Below, one piece after another: positions 7,916 to 19,033 of a stretch of 44,893 bases of DNA. The notes under the pieces were generated by a model that had not been told where the DNA came from, ran no database searches, and saw only the letters and a list, made by a program, of their open reading frames with translations. Both the position numbers and the translations under genes were made by a program. The DNA is from Nitrospinota bacterium. Lineage in GTDB: Bacteria > Nitrospinota_A > UBA7883 > JACRGQ01. Positions within the stretch are counted from its first letter, which is position 1, and each line of letters starts with the position of its first letter. The stretch is from assembly GCA_016212275.1 (NCBI GenBank), contig JACRGR010000071.1, forward strand, positions 1 to 44,893, in the 5' to 3' direction.

Positions 7916-9298
7916 ATGTCCAGCGAACCCCAACCGATAAACGCCGTTGGGGTGGGGCGGGTTCCGCCCCAGAACGTCGAGGCCGAGCAATCGGTTCTCG
8001 GCGGCATCCTGTTCGATAACGCCGCCATGGCCCGCGCGGCGGAGCACCTGAAAACCGGGGAAGAATTCTACCGGCCCGGCCACCGCCTCATCTACGCCGC
8101 CTATCTCGACCTCTACGAGAAAGGCGAGCCGATAGACATGATGACGGTCGCCGAGCGGCTCCGCAAGAAAAAGCAACTCGACGAGGCGGGTGGCCTCGAC
8201 TACCTTGCCCAATTGATGGAGCTTATCCCCACCGCGGCCAACGTGGGCATCCACGCGAAGATCGTCAAGGAGAAACTCCTCCTGCGCAAGCTCATCACCA
8301 CCGCCGCCGAAGTGGTCTCGCTGGGATACGAAGACAGCGAGGAGGTGGACGAGGTGATAGACCGCGCCGAGCGGATGATATTCGACCTCGCCGAAGAGCG
8401 CATCCAAAAGGGCTTCCGCAACATCAAGGAAGTGGTCAACGACACCATAAAAGACATCGAGCGGCTGTTCGACCGCAAGGAGCTTATCACCGGCCTGGCG
8501 ACCGGCTACCGGAAGTTCGACGAGATGACCGCCGGCTACCAGCCGGGCGACCTGATCATCATGGCGGGCCGCCCCTCGATGGGCAAGACCGCGATATGCA
8601 TCAACATGGCGGAGTACATGGCCATCGAACAGGAAAAGGCGGTGGCGTTCTTCTCGCTGGAAATGGGCGCCATGCAACTCATCCTGCGCATGATCTCCTC
8701 ATTGAGCCATATCTCGATGCACAAGATACGCACCGGCTACCTGGCACAGAACGATTGGCCCCGCATCACCAGCGCGGCCCAGCACCTGTACGAGGCGAAG
8801 ATACACATAGACGATTCTCCCGTGCAGTCCGTTCTCGACATCCGCTCGAAAGCGCGGCGGCTGAAGGCCGAGGGGGCACTGGACATCATCATCATCGACT
8901 ACCTGCAACTAATGCACGGGCGGGCCAATTCGGAAAGCCGCGTGCTGGAAATTTCGGAAATAACGCGCGGCCTGAAAGGGCTGGCGCGCGAGCTGAACGT
9001 GCCGGTCATCGCCATTTCCCAGCTCTCCCGCAAAGTGGAAGAGCGGCCCAATAAACGTCCGATGCTCGCCGACCTGCGCGAGTCCGGCTCCATCGAGCAG
9101 GACGCCGACATCGTGTCGTTCGTCTACCGCGAAGAGTATTACAATCCCGACAAAAACCCCGGCCTGGCCGAGGTCATCATCGCCAAGCAGAGGAACGGCC
9201 CCGTGGGCACCGTGCAACTGGCGTTCAACAAGGAATGCACGCGGTTCGACAACCCGGCGTTCGACGCGCCCCAGTTCGATACCGAACTGTCGGAGTAG
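7916..9298 (+). CDS. dnaB: replicative DNA helicase DnaB
   Basis: Hexameric 5'-3' helicase of the replication fork. The 460-residue protein has the N-terminal primase-interacting domain (VPPQNVEAEQSVLGG near residue 20) and a RecA-like C-terminal motor. Walker A is GRPSMGKT at 218-225, Walker B is in IIIIDYLQLM, and the arginine-finger region follows ISQLSRKVEERPNKRP with DLRESGSIEQDAD. It starts six bases after rplI. No intein or insertion is present. The rplI-dnaB-alr order is common in several proteobacterial-type lineages. Confidence 0.97.
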   Translation: MSSEPQPINAVGVGRVPPQNVEAEQSVLGGILFDNAAMARAAEHLKTGEEFYRPGHRLIYAAYLDLYEKGEPIDMMTVAERLRKKKQLDEAGGLDYLAQLMELIPTAANVGIHAKIVKEKLLLRKLITTAAEVVSLGYEDSEEVDEVIDRAERMIFDLAEERIQKGFRNIKEVVNDTIKDIERLFDRKELITGLATGYRKFDEMTAGYQPGDLIIMAGRPSMGKTAICINMAEYMAIEQEKAVAFFSLEMGAMQLILRMISSLSHISMHKIRTGYLAQNDWPRITSAAQHLYEAKIHIDDSPVQSVLDIRSKARRLKAEGALDIIIIDYLQLMHGRANSESRVLEISEITRGLKGLARELNVPVIAISQLSRKVEERPNKRPMLADLRESGSIEQDADIVSFVYREEYYNPDKNPGLAEVIIAKQRNGPVGTVQLAFNKECTRFDNPAFDAPQFDTELSE

Positions 9299-9372
9299 CC
9301 GTTGGAAAGCCGTATTGGGGGAAACTTTTTGAATAAAGGTCCTCTCAATTGGCTCTCCCAAGGGGCATTCCC

Positions 9373-10473
9373 ATGTTGAAAGTCCGCATTGACCTCGCCG
9401 CGTTCCGGCACAATTACCACGCCGTCAAAACGCTCGTGGGGGAGAAGGTGGCGGTTCTGCCGGTCATCAAGGCGGACGCTTACGGGCACGGCATGTTGCG
9501 CTTGGCGGAGGAATGCCTGAAACTCGGCGCGCCGATGCTGGGCGTGGGGACGATAGAGGAAGGGATAGCGCTCCGGCGGCACAAGGTCGCGTCGCCGGTG
9601 CTTTTGCTGGACGGCATTTTCACGGAGCAGGCGGAAGAGGCGTTGAAATTCCATTTGACCCCCGCCGTGTTCACCCTTGAGGTAGCCAAGGAACTCAACC
9701 GCATCGGCAGAAAGAAAAATAAAAAGATCGCCGTTCACCTGAAGTTCGATACCGGCATGAGCCGCTTGGGGTTCACCATGGCGGAAAGCAAAGACACGCT
9801 GGCGCAGGTGGCAAAGATGAAGAACCTCCATGTGGAAGGGATAATGACCCACCTCGCGTCCTCCGGCGACCTGCAATCGCCGCAGACGGAGCATCAGCTG
9901 ATGCGGTTCAACGCCGTGCTGGAAGAGGCGAAACGCAACGGAATGAAATCGGTGTACGTCCATTCAGCCAACAGCGGCGCGATACTCAATTTCAAACAAT
10001 CGCATTTCACGATGGTGCGGCCCGGCATCGTGCTGTACGGCGCGCCGCCGAACGAGGTGAAAGGGGTGGAGTTCAAACCGGTGATGACCGTGACCAGCAG
10101 GCTGGTCTCGGTGAAAGAGGTTTCGCAGGGGGAAGGGGTGGGGTACAACGCCACTTACATCACCCCGCGCAAAAAGCCGGTGGGAGTGGTGATGGGCGGC
10201 TATGCGGACGGCGTGAACCGGCTCCTTTCCAATCGCGGCACCGTGATCGTGCGCGAAAGGGCGGTGCCGATAGTCGGGAACGTCTGCATGGACGGTTTCA
10301 TGGTGGATCTGAGCCGCGTATCCGGCGCGAAAGCGGGGGACGAGGTCGTGCTGTTGGGCGGCGGCTACGAGGAAACGTCGGTGGAAAAATGGGCGGACCT
10401 GGCGAACACGATCCCGTATGAGATTCTTTGCCACCTCGGCACCGGTCCCCGCGTCCAGCGCGTATTTAAATAA
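9373..10473 (+). CDS. alr: alanine racemase
   Basis: PLP enzyme that makes D-alanine for peptidoglycan. The pyridoxal lysine is Lys33 in VIKADAYGHG, and the second catalytic base is Tyr258 in VGYNATY. The substrate-contact region GNVCMDGFMVD is intact. I chose the ATG at 9373, which has AAGGGG eight bases upstream and gives 366 residues, typical of the family. A TTG at 9349 would add eight residues without a good ribosome site. It is the last gene of the rightward rpsF unit and converges with glnD. Confidence 0.96.
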   Translation: MLKVRIDLAAFRHNYHAVKTLVGEKVAVLPVIKADAYGHGMLRLAEECLKLGAPMLGVGTIEEGIALRRHKVASPVLLLDGIFTEQAEEALKFHLTPAVFTLEVAKELNRIGRKKNKKIAVHLKFDTGMSRLGFTMAESKDTLAQVAKMKNLHVEGIMTHLASSGDLQSPQTEHQLMRFNAVLEEAKRNGMKSVYVHSANSGAILNFKQSHFTMVRPGIVLYGAPPNEVKGVEFKPVMTVTSRLVSVKEVSQGEGVGYNATYITPRKKPVGVVMGGYADGVNRLLSNRGTVIVRERAVPIVGNVCMDGFMVDLSRVSGAKAGDEVVLLGGGYEETSVEKWADLANTIPYEILCHLGTGPRVQRVFK

Positions 10474-10485
10474 TTTTCGCGCAAT

Positions 10486-10510
10486 CCCCTGCGGGACATT
10501 TCCGTCGGGG
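10486..10510. terminator. hairpin between convergent alr and glnD
   Basis: CCCCTGCGG and CCGTCGGGG pair with one mismatch around a seven-base loop. TTTT lies on the left and AAAA on the right a few bases away, so it can serve as a modest bidirectional terminator for the converging genes. Confidence 0.6.
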
Positions 10511-10512
10511 CG

Positions 10513-13088
10513 TTAAAACACAGTGTGGGCAAGGGCCTTGTGGATCCCCTCGCGTATCTCTTCCAGCCGTTCGGGGTTGGTCACTTTCCGGTTGCCCGGC
10601 TCGCTGACGTAGAACGTATTGACCGCCTTTTGTCCCTCGGTGGCGATGCGGGCCGATACGATGTCCAGCCCCAGCGAACTCAGGGCGCGGGTGATGTCGT
10701 ACAGCAGTCCGATGCGGTCGCGCGAGATGGTCTCGATGACGGTATGATCGTACGAAACGTCGTTGAGCACTTTCACCAGCGCGTCCACCTGCGCCGCGTG
10801 CTGTTGCGCGATTACCGTTTTTTTCCGGCTCCGCATCAGGTCGTCCACTTCCTTTTCGCCCCCCAGCACGCGCTTCATTTCCGCGTCCACCCGTTCCCAA
10901 AAAGGGGCGTCGTTCATCGGTTGTCCGTTCGGCCCGTTCACGCGGAAAAAGTCCACCGCCACGTCCTCCTTGTGCGTGAGGATGTGCGACCGCAGGATGT
11001 CTATGTTCCGCGCGGAGAGGGTGCCGACGATATGGAACAAAAGCCCGATCCTGTTTTTGCACAAAATGGCCAGCTCCCCCGGCTCGGTGCCCGCGCCGGG
11101 CCGGTAGCGGGTGAACACCACCGGCTGTTTTTCCATGAACTCGGCGAACGCCGCGCCGTCGCGCACCACGTCGTCCGGGGTGCGCATGAAAAAGTATTTG
11201 TCCGGCATACCCTTGATGAACCGCGCCAGTTCCGGCGTCATCTTTTCCTGCGGCACCAGCCGCCCCGGCGCCAGCCACTGGAGCGGATCCTTCCCCTCGA
11301 AGTAGGTGGAGGCCATCGCGAACAGTTCCTTGAGCAATAGCCCTTTCCATGAATTCCAGATGGCGGGTCCCACCGCGCAGGTATCGGCGTAGGTGAGCAT
11401 GTACAGCCGCTTCAGGGTCTCGTCGTCTCCCACCGTTTCGCAAAATTCGATGATGGTCTTGTGGTCGTGCACGTCGCGCCGCTGGGCGATGTTGTTCATC
11501 AAAAGGTGCAGGCGCACCAGCTTTTCCACCGTCGCCACGTCGGCTTCGCTGTACCCCAGCCGCCGCACGATCTCCGGGTCTATTTTTTCCTCTTCGGCGT
11601 GGTGTCCGTCCCCTTTGCCGATGTCGTGCAATAACAGGGCAAGGCGCACCAGGTCCTTGCGCGGCTCGGCCTCGTGCAGGGCGCGCAGAAGGTCGCACTC
11701 CGGCTTTTCGTTGCGCTTGAGGTTATCGAACTCGCTGATGGCGCGGAAGGAGTGGTCGTCCACCGTGAACTTGTGGTACAGGTCGAAGGGGGTCAGGTAG
11801 CGTATCGGGTGGAACTCCGGCACGATGGCGGTCATCAGCTTGCTGTCGCGCAGTAGCTCCAGAGCTTTCACCGGCTCGGCCAGTTCCAGTATCCCGCGCA
11901 GTCCGCGTCCCAGCGTGAGGTAGTCCGGTTTTTGTTGTTTCCACAGCCGGCCCGCTTCCTCCAGCGTTTTTCGCAGGCCGTGGGAGGGCTGAAGTTCTTT
12001 TTCCACCATAAGCGAAAGGATTTTGAACAGCGTGTCCGGATTGTCCGCTATCTGTTGAGCGGAGAGTTCTTTTACGAATATCTCGTCCTCCCCCGCGAAG
12101 ATGTTCGGGGCCAGTTCGCGGTGGCGGAGCTTGATGAGGAACATCTGCGCCTTTGTGCGGTAGCGGCGCGCCTGGTCCTGCACCGAGTGGCACAGGCGGT
12201 ACACCGTGTCGGCGCTCCGGTAGTAGGTGCCCATCATCCGCAATACCGGCGCGTCGCCTTCGCCGGTGAAGCCCAGCCGCTGGGCCACGCGGGGCTGAAT
12301 GCCGTAATCGAACTGGTTGTGCGGGCTTTTGGTGAGGAAGTGGATGTCGTTGCGCACGCGCAGGATGAAGTCCACCGCCTTTTCCGCCGCCTTCGCCTCT
12401 TCGTGTTTTATCAGGCCTCGCTCCAAAAGGCCGTTCACGCCGCCGTGCACGTCGTACCGTGCCGCCGCCGCCCACAGCGCCACATGGTAATCGCGCAGTC
12501 CGCCGGGCGATTCCTTCACGTCCGGCTCGGTCAGCAGGCAGGAGTTCTGGCTTTTTTCGTGGCGCAGTTCCGTTTCCACCCATTTTTCTTTCAGGAAGCG
12601 GTCCACCCCTTTCAACGCCACCCCCTTGCGGAAGCGGTATTCAAACCGGTCGAAGACCTCCTTGTTGCCAAGCAAAAGGCGCGCTTCCATCATGGCGGTT
12701 TTGCTGGTCAGGTCGTGCTGGGCTATCCGCAGGCAATCCTCGATGGTGCGGGTGGAGTGCCCCACCTTGAAGCCTACATCCCACAGCGCCGGGATGATCT
12801 TACCGGGAAGCGCGGCGGCGGCGTGGTTTATTTCCTTGTCGTACAGGAATAACAGGTCAATGTCCGAATACGGGTTCAGTTCGCTCCGCCCGTAGCCGCC
12901 CAGCGCCGCCAGCGCGAACGGCAAGTTATCGGTGGCGCCCACGAGCCGGGCGAACAGTTCGGCAATGAGGCCGTCCACCGCTTTTGCCCATGCGTGGCAG
13001 ACCTCGAAGCCGCCCGCGCCGCCAAGATGTTTTTCCTCCAGCCCGGCGCGAAGCGATCTCACCTCCGCCGTGAATTCCGCCGTGGGAC

Positions 13089-13092
<4 letters not shown>
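10513..13092 (-). CDS. glnD: [protein-PII] uridylyltransferase / uridylyl-removing enzyme GlnD
   Basis: Senses glutamine and modifies the PII signal protein, controlling nitrogen assimilation. The 859-residue protein shows the full four-part layout. A nucleotidyltransferase domain carries GGYGRSELNPYSDIDLLFLY near residue 67, and a PII-UTase linker domain follows. The HD hydrolase domain contains LLLHDIGKGDGHHAEEE. Two C-terminal ACT domains hold KNRIGLLFHIVGTLSARNID and SRDRIGLLYDITRALSSLG. Its ATG overlaps the stop of the upstream protease by 4 nt (ATGA), so it is the third gene of a menG-protease-glnD operon. No PII or ammonium transporter gene is nearby. Confidence 0.97.
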
Positions 13093-14188
<1,096 letters not shown>

Positions 14189-14192
<4 letters not shown>

Positions 14193-14878
14193 GGCTTGCG
14201 CGCGGTGATGAGGTCGCTTATCCCGAACGTAAGCGGCGTCACTTTCACTTCCGTGAACCCCGCATTCTCGAAAATGGTTTTCAGTTTGTGGCGGTCCGGG
14301 AATTTCATCACCGAGGCGGGGAGGTACGAGTACGCCTCGCGGTGGCCGGAAATAATACGCCCCGCGAGTGGCAGGAGTTTCGTGAAGTAGAAAAGGTACA
14401 GCGCTTTGACCAGCAGGTTTGAAGGCGTGGTAAATTCCAAAATGGCGATGCGTCCGCCGGGCTTGAGGATGCGGCATATCTCTTTCAATCCCGCGTCGAG
14501 GTCGGCGAAATTGCGGATGCCGTACGCGCAGGCGGCCCCTTCAAACAGGTTGCCGGCGAATGGCAGTTTCAGCGCGTCGCCCCGGCACAGCCGGATCGGT
14601 TTGCCGGAAATTTTTGTTTTTCCCACGATGAGCATTTCGCGGCTGAAGTCCAGGCCCACTATTTTTACTCCGTTCCCCTGGCGGGCGATCTCGCTCGCCA
14701 CGTCGCAGGTGCCGGTGGCCACGTCGAGATACAGGCCGTTTGCGGGGGCCAGTTCGCGTATGGCCTGCGTGCGCCAGCGTTTGTCTATCCCCATGCTCAA
14801 CAGGCGGTTGAGCAGGTCGTAACGCGGGGCGATGTCCGAGAACATGCGCTCTATCTTCGCGGGGTCTTTTTCCACCAT
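14189..14878 (-). CDS. ubiE: demethylmenaquinone / ubiquinone methyltransferase (MenG/UbiE)
   Basis: SAM-dependent C-methyltransferase in the last steps of menaquinone or ubiquinone synthesis. The protein begins MVEKDPAKIERMFSDIAPRYD, with SAM motif I LDVATGTCDVA, motif GLDFSREML and the post-motif ICRILKPGGRIAILEF. Family signature ends (AYSYLPASVMKFPD and FGISDLI) are present. I chose the ATG at 14878 (229 residues) because it matches the family N terminus. The frame stays open to 15001, but that extension is not family-like and would cover the divergent rplV promoter. Whether it acts on MK or UQ cannot be told from the sequence. First gene of the leftward operon with the protease and glnD. 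Confidence 0.93.
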
Positions 14879-14911
14879 GCCGGGTATGATGGCACATCGC
14901 GCGCCGTACGG

Positions 14912-14931
14912 CAAAGCCGGAACAAAGCCGG
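14912..14931. repeat. tandem direct repeat CAAAGCCGG x2
   Basis: Two exact nine-base copies (14912-14920 and 14923-14931) are separated by two bases, so they repeat every 11 bases, about one helical turn. They lie just upstream of the menG start in the divergent gap. This could be a regulator site or chance in GC-rich DNA. Confidence 0.35.
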
Positions 14932-14994
14932 GCGTTGTTTTTTGGGGTATAGCGTGCCCTGTTCCGCGGCGCCGTATTTTCTTCAAAAAAAATG

Positions 14995-15023
14995 TTGACA
15001 ATTTCCCCGCGCATAAATAGACT
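14995..15023 (+). promoter_or_regulatory. sigma70-type promoter of the ribosomal operon
   Basis: A perfect -35 TTGACA (14995-15000) and -10 TAGACT (15018-15023) are spaced by 17 bases, about 67 bases before rplV. A small hairpin (TTCCC/GGGAA, 15030-15045) follows near the expected transcript start. The same TTGACA-N17-TAnnnT form recurs upstream of the sulfur cassette and the envelope operon. Confidence 0.8.
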
Positions 15024-15089
15024 TACGTTTTCCCTGAAACGGGAACATGGTTATAAAACATTGGAATTAACCGGAAGGCAAAGGTTTTA

Positions 15090-15587
15090 ATGGAAACGAA
15101 AGCGGTTGTGAGGTATGCGCGGATGTCGCCGCAAAAGGCGCGTCTGGTGGCCGACCTCGTACGCGGGAAAAAAGTGAACGACGCGCTGAACATCCTGCGG
15201 TTCACGAACAAGGCAACGGCGCGGATACTCTACAAAGTGGTGGCCAGCGCGAAAGCGAATGCCGAGAACAACAATGCGGCCAACGGGGACAACCTGAAGA
15301 TCGAAAAGATATTCGTGGACATGGGACCGGTGATGAAACGCCAGCTCCCGCGGTCGCGCGGACGGGTGGACATGGTCCGCAAACCGTTTTCTCATGTGAC
15401 CGTCGTCCTGACGGAACTGGAAGAAGGCAAAAAGCGCAAAGCGGCCAAAAAGGCCGAGCCGAAAAAGGAAGGCGAAACGGCGGCCCCGAAAAAGGCCGCG
15501 GCGAAGAAGGAAACCGTAGCGGGCGAGACGAAGGCGGAAGCCAAGAAGCCCGCGGCGAAAAAGGCCAATAAGAAGAAGGAATCGTAA
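15090..15587 (+). CDS. rplV: 50S ribosomal protein L22, with long C-terminal extension
   Basis: Lines the peptide exit tunnel. Residues 1-112 match the family (VVRYARMSPQKARLVADLVRG, then MKRQLPRSRGRVDMVRKPFSHVTVVL). About 53 extra residues rich in Ala, Lys and Glu follow (repeats such as KKAAAKKE), where most L22 proteins stop. The tail is probably disordered and solvent-exposed. It is the first gene of the local cluster. The usual upstream genes rpsJ, rplC, rplD, rplW, rplB and rpsS are not here. GGAAGG and AAAGG precede the ATG. Confidence 0.96.
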   Translation: METKAVVRYARMSPQKARLVADLVRGKKVNDALNILRFTNKATARILYKVVASAKANAENNNAANGDNLKIEKIFVDMGPVMKRQLPRSRGRVDMVRKPFSHVTVVLTELEEGKKRKAAKKAEPKKEGETAAPKKAAAKKETVAGETKAEAKKPAAKKANKKKES

Positions 15588-16283
15588 GTGGGACAGAAGA
15601 CGCATCCGATAGGGTTCCGGCTGGGGGTCATTAAGCCGTGGCTTTCGAACTGGTATTCCGTGAAGAATTACGCCCGGCAACTCCATGAAGACCTCGCGCT
15701 CCGCAAATATATAAAGAAGGTGCTTTTCCACGCGGGCATCTCCAAGATAGAGATCGAGCGCCGGACCAAGCAGATCCGTATCAATATCCACGCCGCGCGC
15801 CCGGGCATCATCATCGGCAAAAAAGGGGCCGAGGTGGACATCCTGAAAAACAGCCTGGCGAAAATGATCGGCGACAAGATCGAGCTTTCCCTCAATATCC
15901 TTGAGGTGCGCCGTCCTGAATTGGACGCCCAGCTGGTGGCCGAGAACATCGCCATGCAACTGGAAAAACGCATCGCCTTCCGCCGCGCCATGAAGAAGTC
16001 GGTAACGACCACCATGCGGTTCGGCGCGAAGGGCATCCGCATCAACTGCTCCGGGCGCCTTGCCGGGGCCGAGATCGCGCGCATGGAATGGTACCGCGAG
16101 GGGCGCGTTCCCCTGCACACCCTGCGGGCGGATATCGACTATGGCACCGCGGAGGCGCACACCACGTTCGGCCTCATCGGCGTGAAGGTGTGGCTGTTCC
16201 ATGGCGAAGTGATCAAGCGCAGGGGCGCGGCGGCCGAGGCGGCGGAAGCCGCCCCGGAAGCGGAAACCAAAAAAGCGAAATAG
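15588..16283 (+). CDS. rpsC: 30S ribosomal protein S3
   Basis: mRNA-entry-site protein with KH domain. The 231-residue sequence opens with [17 protein letters not shown] and has the KH motif [11 protein letters not shown]. It continues with the C-terminal domain ([36 protein letters not shown]). The GTG start directly follows the rplV stop with no gap. The last 20 residues are Ala/Glu-rich and variable. Confidence 0.98.
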   Translation: MGQKTHPIGFRLGVIKPWLSNWYSVKNYARQLHEDLALRKYIKKVLFHAGISKIEIERRTKQIRINIHAARPGIIIGKKGAEVDILKNSLAKMIGDKIELSLNILEVRRPELDAQLVAENIAMQLEKRIAFRRAMKKSVTTTMRFGAKGIRINCSGRLAGAEIARMEWYREGRVPLHTLRADIDYGTAEAHTTFGLIGVKVWLFHGEVIKRRGAAAEAAEAAPEAETKKAK

Positions 16284-16293
16284 GACGGCACCA

Positions 16294-16719
16294 ATGCTTA
16301 GCCCGAAAAAAGTAAAATACAGGAAAAAACAGAAAGGCCGCAACCGCGGCGTCGCCTACCGCGGCGGCAAGATCAGTTTCGGCACCTACGCCCTGCAGGC
16401 GGTGGTGCCGGGCTGGATCACCGACCGGCAGATAGAGGCGGGCCGCATAGCCATCTCCCGCCATGTGAAGCGCGGCGGCAAGATATGGATACGGGTGTTC
16501 CCGGACAAGCCGGTCACGAAAAAGCCCGCCGAAGTCCGCATGGGTAAAGGTAAGGGCGGCGTGGAAGGCTGGGTGGCCCGGATAAAACAGGGCCGCGTGT
16601 TGTTTGAAATGGACGGCGTGACGCCGGAGATAGCGCAGGAAGCCCTGCGGCTGGCGGCGATGAAACTGCCGATCAAGACGAGATTTATGGATAAGAACCA
16701 AAGAGGCGGATTGCAATGA
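16294..16719 (+). CDS. rplP: 50S ribosomal protein L16
   Basis: 23S rRNA-binding protein near the peptidyl transferase centre and A-site tRNA. The 141-residue sequence shows the family blocks [43 protein letters not shown] and [19 protein letters not shown]. It starts ten bases after rpsC. Its stop overlaps the rpmC start (ATGA), so the two are translationally coupled. Confidence 0.98.
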   Translation: MLSPKKVKYRKKQKGRNRGVAYRGGKISFGTYALQAVVPGWITDRQIEAGRIAISRHVKRGGKIWIRVFPDKPVTKKPAEVRMGKGKGGVEGWVARIKQGRVLFEMDGVTPEIAQEALRLAAMKLPIKTRFMDKNQRGGLQ

Positions 16720-16913
16720 AGGCTGGCGAGATACGGGAAATGAACGAAGCGGAAGCGGCCGCGAAGCTGGAAGACCTCCGGCGCGAATACCTTAACCTGC
16801 GGTTCGCTCACACCACGCAACAGCTGGAGAGCACGGCAAAGCTCCGCCAGGCGCGGCGCGACATCGCCCGGCTCCGCACGATCACGAACGAAAAGAAAAG
16901 GAAGAGGGCGTAA
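16716..16913 (+). CDS. rpmC: 50S ribosomal protein L29
   Basis: Small helical hairpin protein beside the tunnel exit that helps dock trigger factor and SRP. The 65 residues include the signature [22 protein letters not shown] and the second helix [15 protein letters not shown]. It overlaps rplP by 4 nt and ends three bases before rpsQ. Confidence 0.97.
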   Translation: MKAGEIREMNEAEAAAKLEDLRREYLNLRFAHTTQQLESTAKLRQARRDIARLRTITNEKKRKRA

Positions 16914-16916
16914 GGC

Positions 16917-17207
16917 ATGGCGGACGTTCAGCACAAGAGAAAGACCCGCGTGGGTCAAGTGGTCAGCAACAAGATGGACAAGACCATCGTTGTGAAGATC
17001 GAGCGCAAGATGCTCCACCCGGTGTTCAAAAAGTTCATCAAGCGGACGAAAAAATATGTGGCCCACGACAAGGACAACAAATGCCAGGTGGGCGACGTGG
17101 TCGAAATAGAAGAAACAAGGCCCATGAGCAAAACCAAGCGCTGGAAAGTCGTTTCCATCGTTTCTTCCATCAGGAGTGAGCATGATACAGCTTCGGTCAA
17201 TTCTTGA
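16917..17207 (+). CDS. rpsQ: 30S ribosomal protein S17
   Basis: OB-fold 16S rRNA-binding protein. Recognisable blocks are [28 protein letters not shown] and the strand [20 protein letters not shown]. The frame runs 26 bases into rplN, giving 96 residues with a slightly extended C terminus beyond the usual 80-90. Confidence 0.97.
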   Translation: MADVQHKRKTRVGQVVSNKMDKTIVVKIERKMLHPVFKKFIKRTKKYVAHDKDNKCQVGDVVEIEETRPMSKTKRWKVVSIVSSIRSEHDTASVNS

Positions 17208-17550
17208 AGTTGCCGACAACTCCGGCGCCAAAGAGGTGCAGTGCATCATGGTGCTGGGCGGCTCCTATCGCCGCTACGCCACGGTGGGCGACCTTATCAA
17301 GGTGGCGGTGAGGTCCGCGTCCCCCAATTCGAACATCAAAAAGGGGGAAGTGAAAAAGGCCGTGGTGGTTCGCACGAAGAAGGAACTGGGCCGCGAGAAC
17401 GGCTCCTACATCAAGTTCGACACCAACGCGGCGGTGCTGGTGGATGACGCGGGCGAGCCGGTGGGCACCCGCATATTCGGCCCGGTGGCCCGCGAACTGA
17501 GGAACAAGAAGTTCATGAAGATCGTTTCGCTTGCGCCGGAGGTGCTGTGA
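17182..17550 (+). CDS. rplN: 50S ribosomal protein L14
   Basis: Binds 23S rRNA at the subunit interface (bridge B8). The 122-residue sequence begins [19 protein letters not shown], with [21 protein letters not shown] and the C-terminal [13 protein letters not shown]. The ATG at 17182 is preferred over the GTG at 17176 because AGGAG lies five bases before it and the family starts MIQ. The gene begins inside the end of rpsQ and its stop overlaps rplX (GTGA). Confidence 0.98.
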   Translation: MIQLRSILEVADNSGAKEVQCIMVLGGSYRRYATVGDLIKVAVRSASPNSNIKKGEVKKAVVVRTKKELGRENGSYIKFDTNAAVLVDDAGEPVGTRIFGPVARELRNKKFMKIVSLAPEVL

Positions 17551-17876
17551 ACGCGCTGAAGGTCAGGAAGGACGACGTGGTGGAAGTGCGGTCCGGCAAG
17601 GACCGTGGCCGGCGCGGGAAGGTGCTTTCCGTGTTCCCGAAGGAAGGGAAAGTGGTGGTGGAAAAGGTGAACGTGGTAAAGCGGCACCAGCGCCCCACCC
17701 AAAAGATGCGCCAGGGCGGCATCATTGAAAAGGAAAACCCCCTTCGCGTGGAAAACGTGATGGTGGTCTGCGCGAAGTGCGATAAGCCGGTGCGCGTGTC
17801 GAAAAAACGGCTTGAGAATGGCAAGAACGTCCGCACCTGCCGCACCTGCGGCGAAGTGCTGGACCTCGTATCATAA
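17547..17876 (+). CDS. rplX: 50S ribosomal protein L24
   Basis: Early assembly initiator of the large subunit. The KOW motif is at the N terminus ([20 protein letters not shown]), followed by [20 protein letters not shown]. The C-terminal half keeps a four-cysteine zinc-ribbon pattern (CAKC at residues near 74 and CRTCG near 100). The GTG start overlaps the rplN stop by 4 nt. Length is 109 residues. Confidence 0.97.
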   Translation: MNALKVRKDDVVEVRSGKDRGRRGKVLSVFPKEGKVVVEKVNVVKRHQRPTQKMRQGGIIEKENPLRVENVMVVCAKCDKPVRVSKKRLENGKNVRTCRTCGEVLDLVS

Positions 17877-17886
17877 TTGGTGGGAA

Positions 17887-18429
17887 ATGGCGTCACAACT
17901 TCAAGAACAGTATAAAAAAGAGATCGTCCCGGCCTTGATGAAGGAACTGGGGCTTAAGAATGTGTATCAGGTCCCCCGGCTCGAGAAGATCGTGCTGAAC
18001 ATGGGGTTGGGCGAAGCGGTGTCCGACGCGAAGATCATCGAGGGGGGCGTGTACACGCTTACCCGCATCTCCGGCCAGAAACCGGTGGTGCGCTATGCCA
18101 AGAAGGCGATCTCGAACTTCAAGCTGAAGGAGAACGCGCCGGTGGGCGTGAGCGTGACCCTGCGCCGGGACAAGATGTACGACTTCCTCCAGCGGCTGAT
18201 CTCCGCCGCGCTTCCGCGCGTGCGCGATTTCCGCGGCGTTTCCGGCAAGGCGTTCGACGGGCACGGCAACTACACGCTGGGCCTGAAAGAGCAGTTAATA
18301 TTCCCTGAAGTGGAATATGAAAAGATATACAAGGCCAAAGGGATGAACATCTGCATCGTGACCACCGCCAAGACGGACGCGCAAGCCAAGGCGTTGCTCA
18401 TGGCGTTGGGAATGCCGCTGAAGAATTAG
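17887..18429 (+). CDS. rplE: 50S ribosomal protein L5
   Basis: Binds 5S rRNA and P-site tRNA in the central protuberance. The 180 residues include [20 protein letters not shown], the conserved [18 protein letters not shown] and the C-terminal [16 protein letters not shown]. The ATG at 17887 gives the standard length. The same frame stays open upstream into rplX, but that part is a shadow. Confidence 0.98.
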   Translation: MASQLQEQYKKEIVPALMKELGLKNVYQVPRLEKIVLNMGLGEAVSDAKIIEGGVYTLTRISGQKPVVRYAKKAISNFKLKENAPVGVSVTLRRDKMYDFLQRLISAALPRVRDFRGVSGKAFDGHGNYTLGLKEQLIFPEVEYEKIYKAKGMNICIVTTAKTDAQAKALLMALGMPLKN

Positions 18430-18441
18430 AAGGAGCGTACA

Positions 18442-18627
18442 TTGGCAAGGAAAGCGATGATCGTCAAGGCGAACAGGAAACCGAAGTACGGGGTCCGCAA
18501 GCACTCCCGGTGCCCGATCTGCGGGCGCTCGCGGGCGTACCTGCGGAAGTTCAATATGTGCAGGCTGTGTTTCCGGAAACTGGCCCATCAGGGGCTTATT
18601 CCGGGCGTAACGAAATCGAGTTGGTGA
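18442..18627 (+). CDS. rpsN: 30S ribosomal protein S14, zinc-binding type
   Basis: Small-subunit head protein. The 61-residue short form carries two CxxC pairs (CPIC at 24-27 and CRLC at 40-43) that bind zinc. It starts at a TTG preceded by AAGGAG. The zinc form is the ancestral version; no zinc-free paralogue appears in this window. Confidence 0.97.
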   Translation: MARKAMIVKANRKPKYGVRKHSRCPICGRSRAYLRKFNMCRLCFRKLAHQGLIPGVTKSSW

Positions 18628-18636
18628 GGACGGACA

Positions 18637-19032
18637 ATGGTCAATGATCCCATAGCGGACATGCTGACGCGGATTCGCAACGCCATCCTTGCCGGCAAGG
18701 AGCAGGTGAGCGTTCCGTCGTCGAAAATGAAAGTGCGCATCGCGGAAATTCTGCGCGACAGCGGGTACATCAACAGCTTCAAGCTGGTGAAGGACAGCAC
18801 CCAAGGCGTGATCAAGATGAACCTGAAGTACCACGCGCCGCGGCAAAACGCCATCGTGGGCCTGCGGCGGGCCAGCACGCCGGGGCGCCGGATATACATG
18901 AAGGCAAGCGATATTCCCCGCGTCCTCAGGGGTATGGGGATCGCGATAGTCTCCACCAATAAAGGTATTTTAACCGACGCCGAAGCGCGCAGGGAAAAGT
19001 GCGGCGGCGAACTGCTGTGCTACGTTTGGTGA
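18637..19032 (+). CDS. rpsH: 30S ribosomal protein S8
   Basis: Primary 16S rRNA-binding protein of the central domain and, in many bacteria, autoregulator of the spc operon. The 131 residues show DPIADMLTRIRNAILAGKE, the middle PGRRIYMKASDIPRVLRGMGI and the C-terminal ILTDAEARREKCGGELLCYVW. AGGACGG precedes the ATG. Confidence 0.98.
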   Translation: MVNDPIADMLTRIRNAILAGKEQVSVPSSKMKVRIAEILRDSGYINSFKLVKDSTQGVIKMNLKYHAPRQNAIVGLRRASTPGRRIYMKASDIPRVLRGMGIAIVSTNKGILTDAEARREKCGGELLCYVW

Positions 19033-19033
19033 T

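Noticed and set aside
7361-8677. A 438-residue minus-strand open frame
   Set aside because: It lies opposite rplI and dnaB, is His/Phe-rich in the way of antisense frames and has no recognisable domain.
10466-12583. Alternative minus-strand frames inside glnD
   Set aside because: Out-of-frame shadows rich in Arg, Gly and Ala; GlnD explains the region completely.
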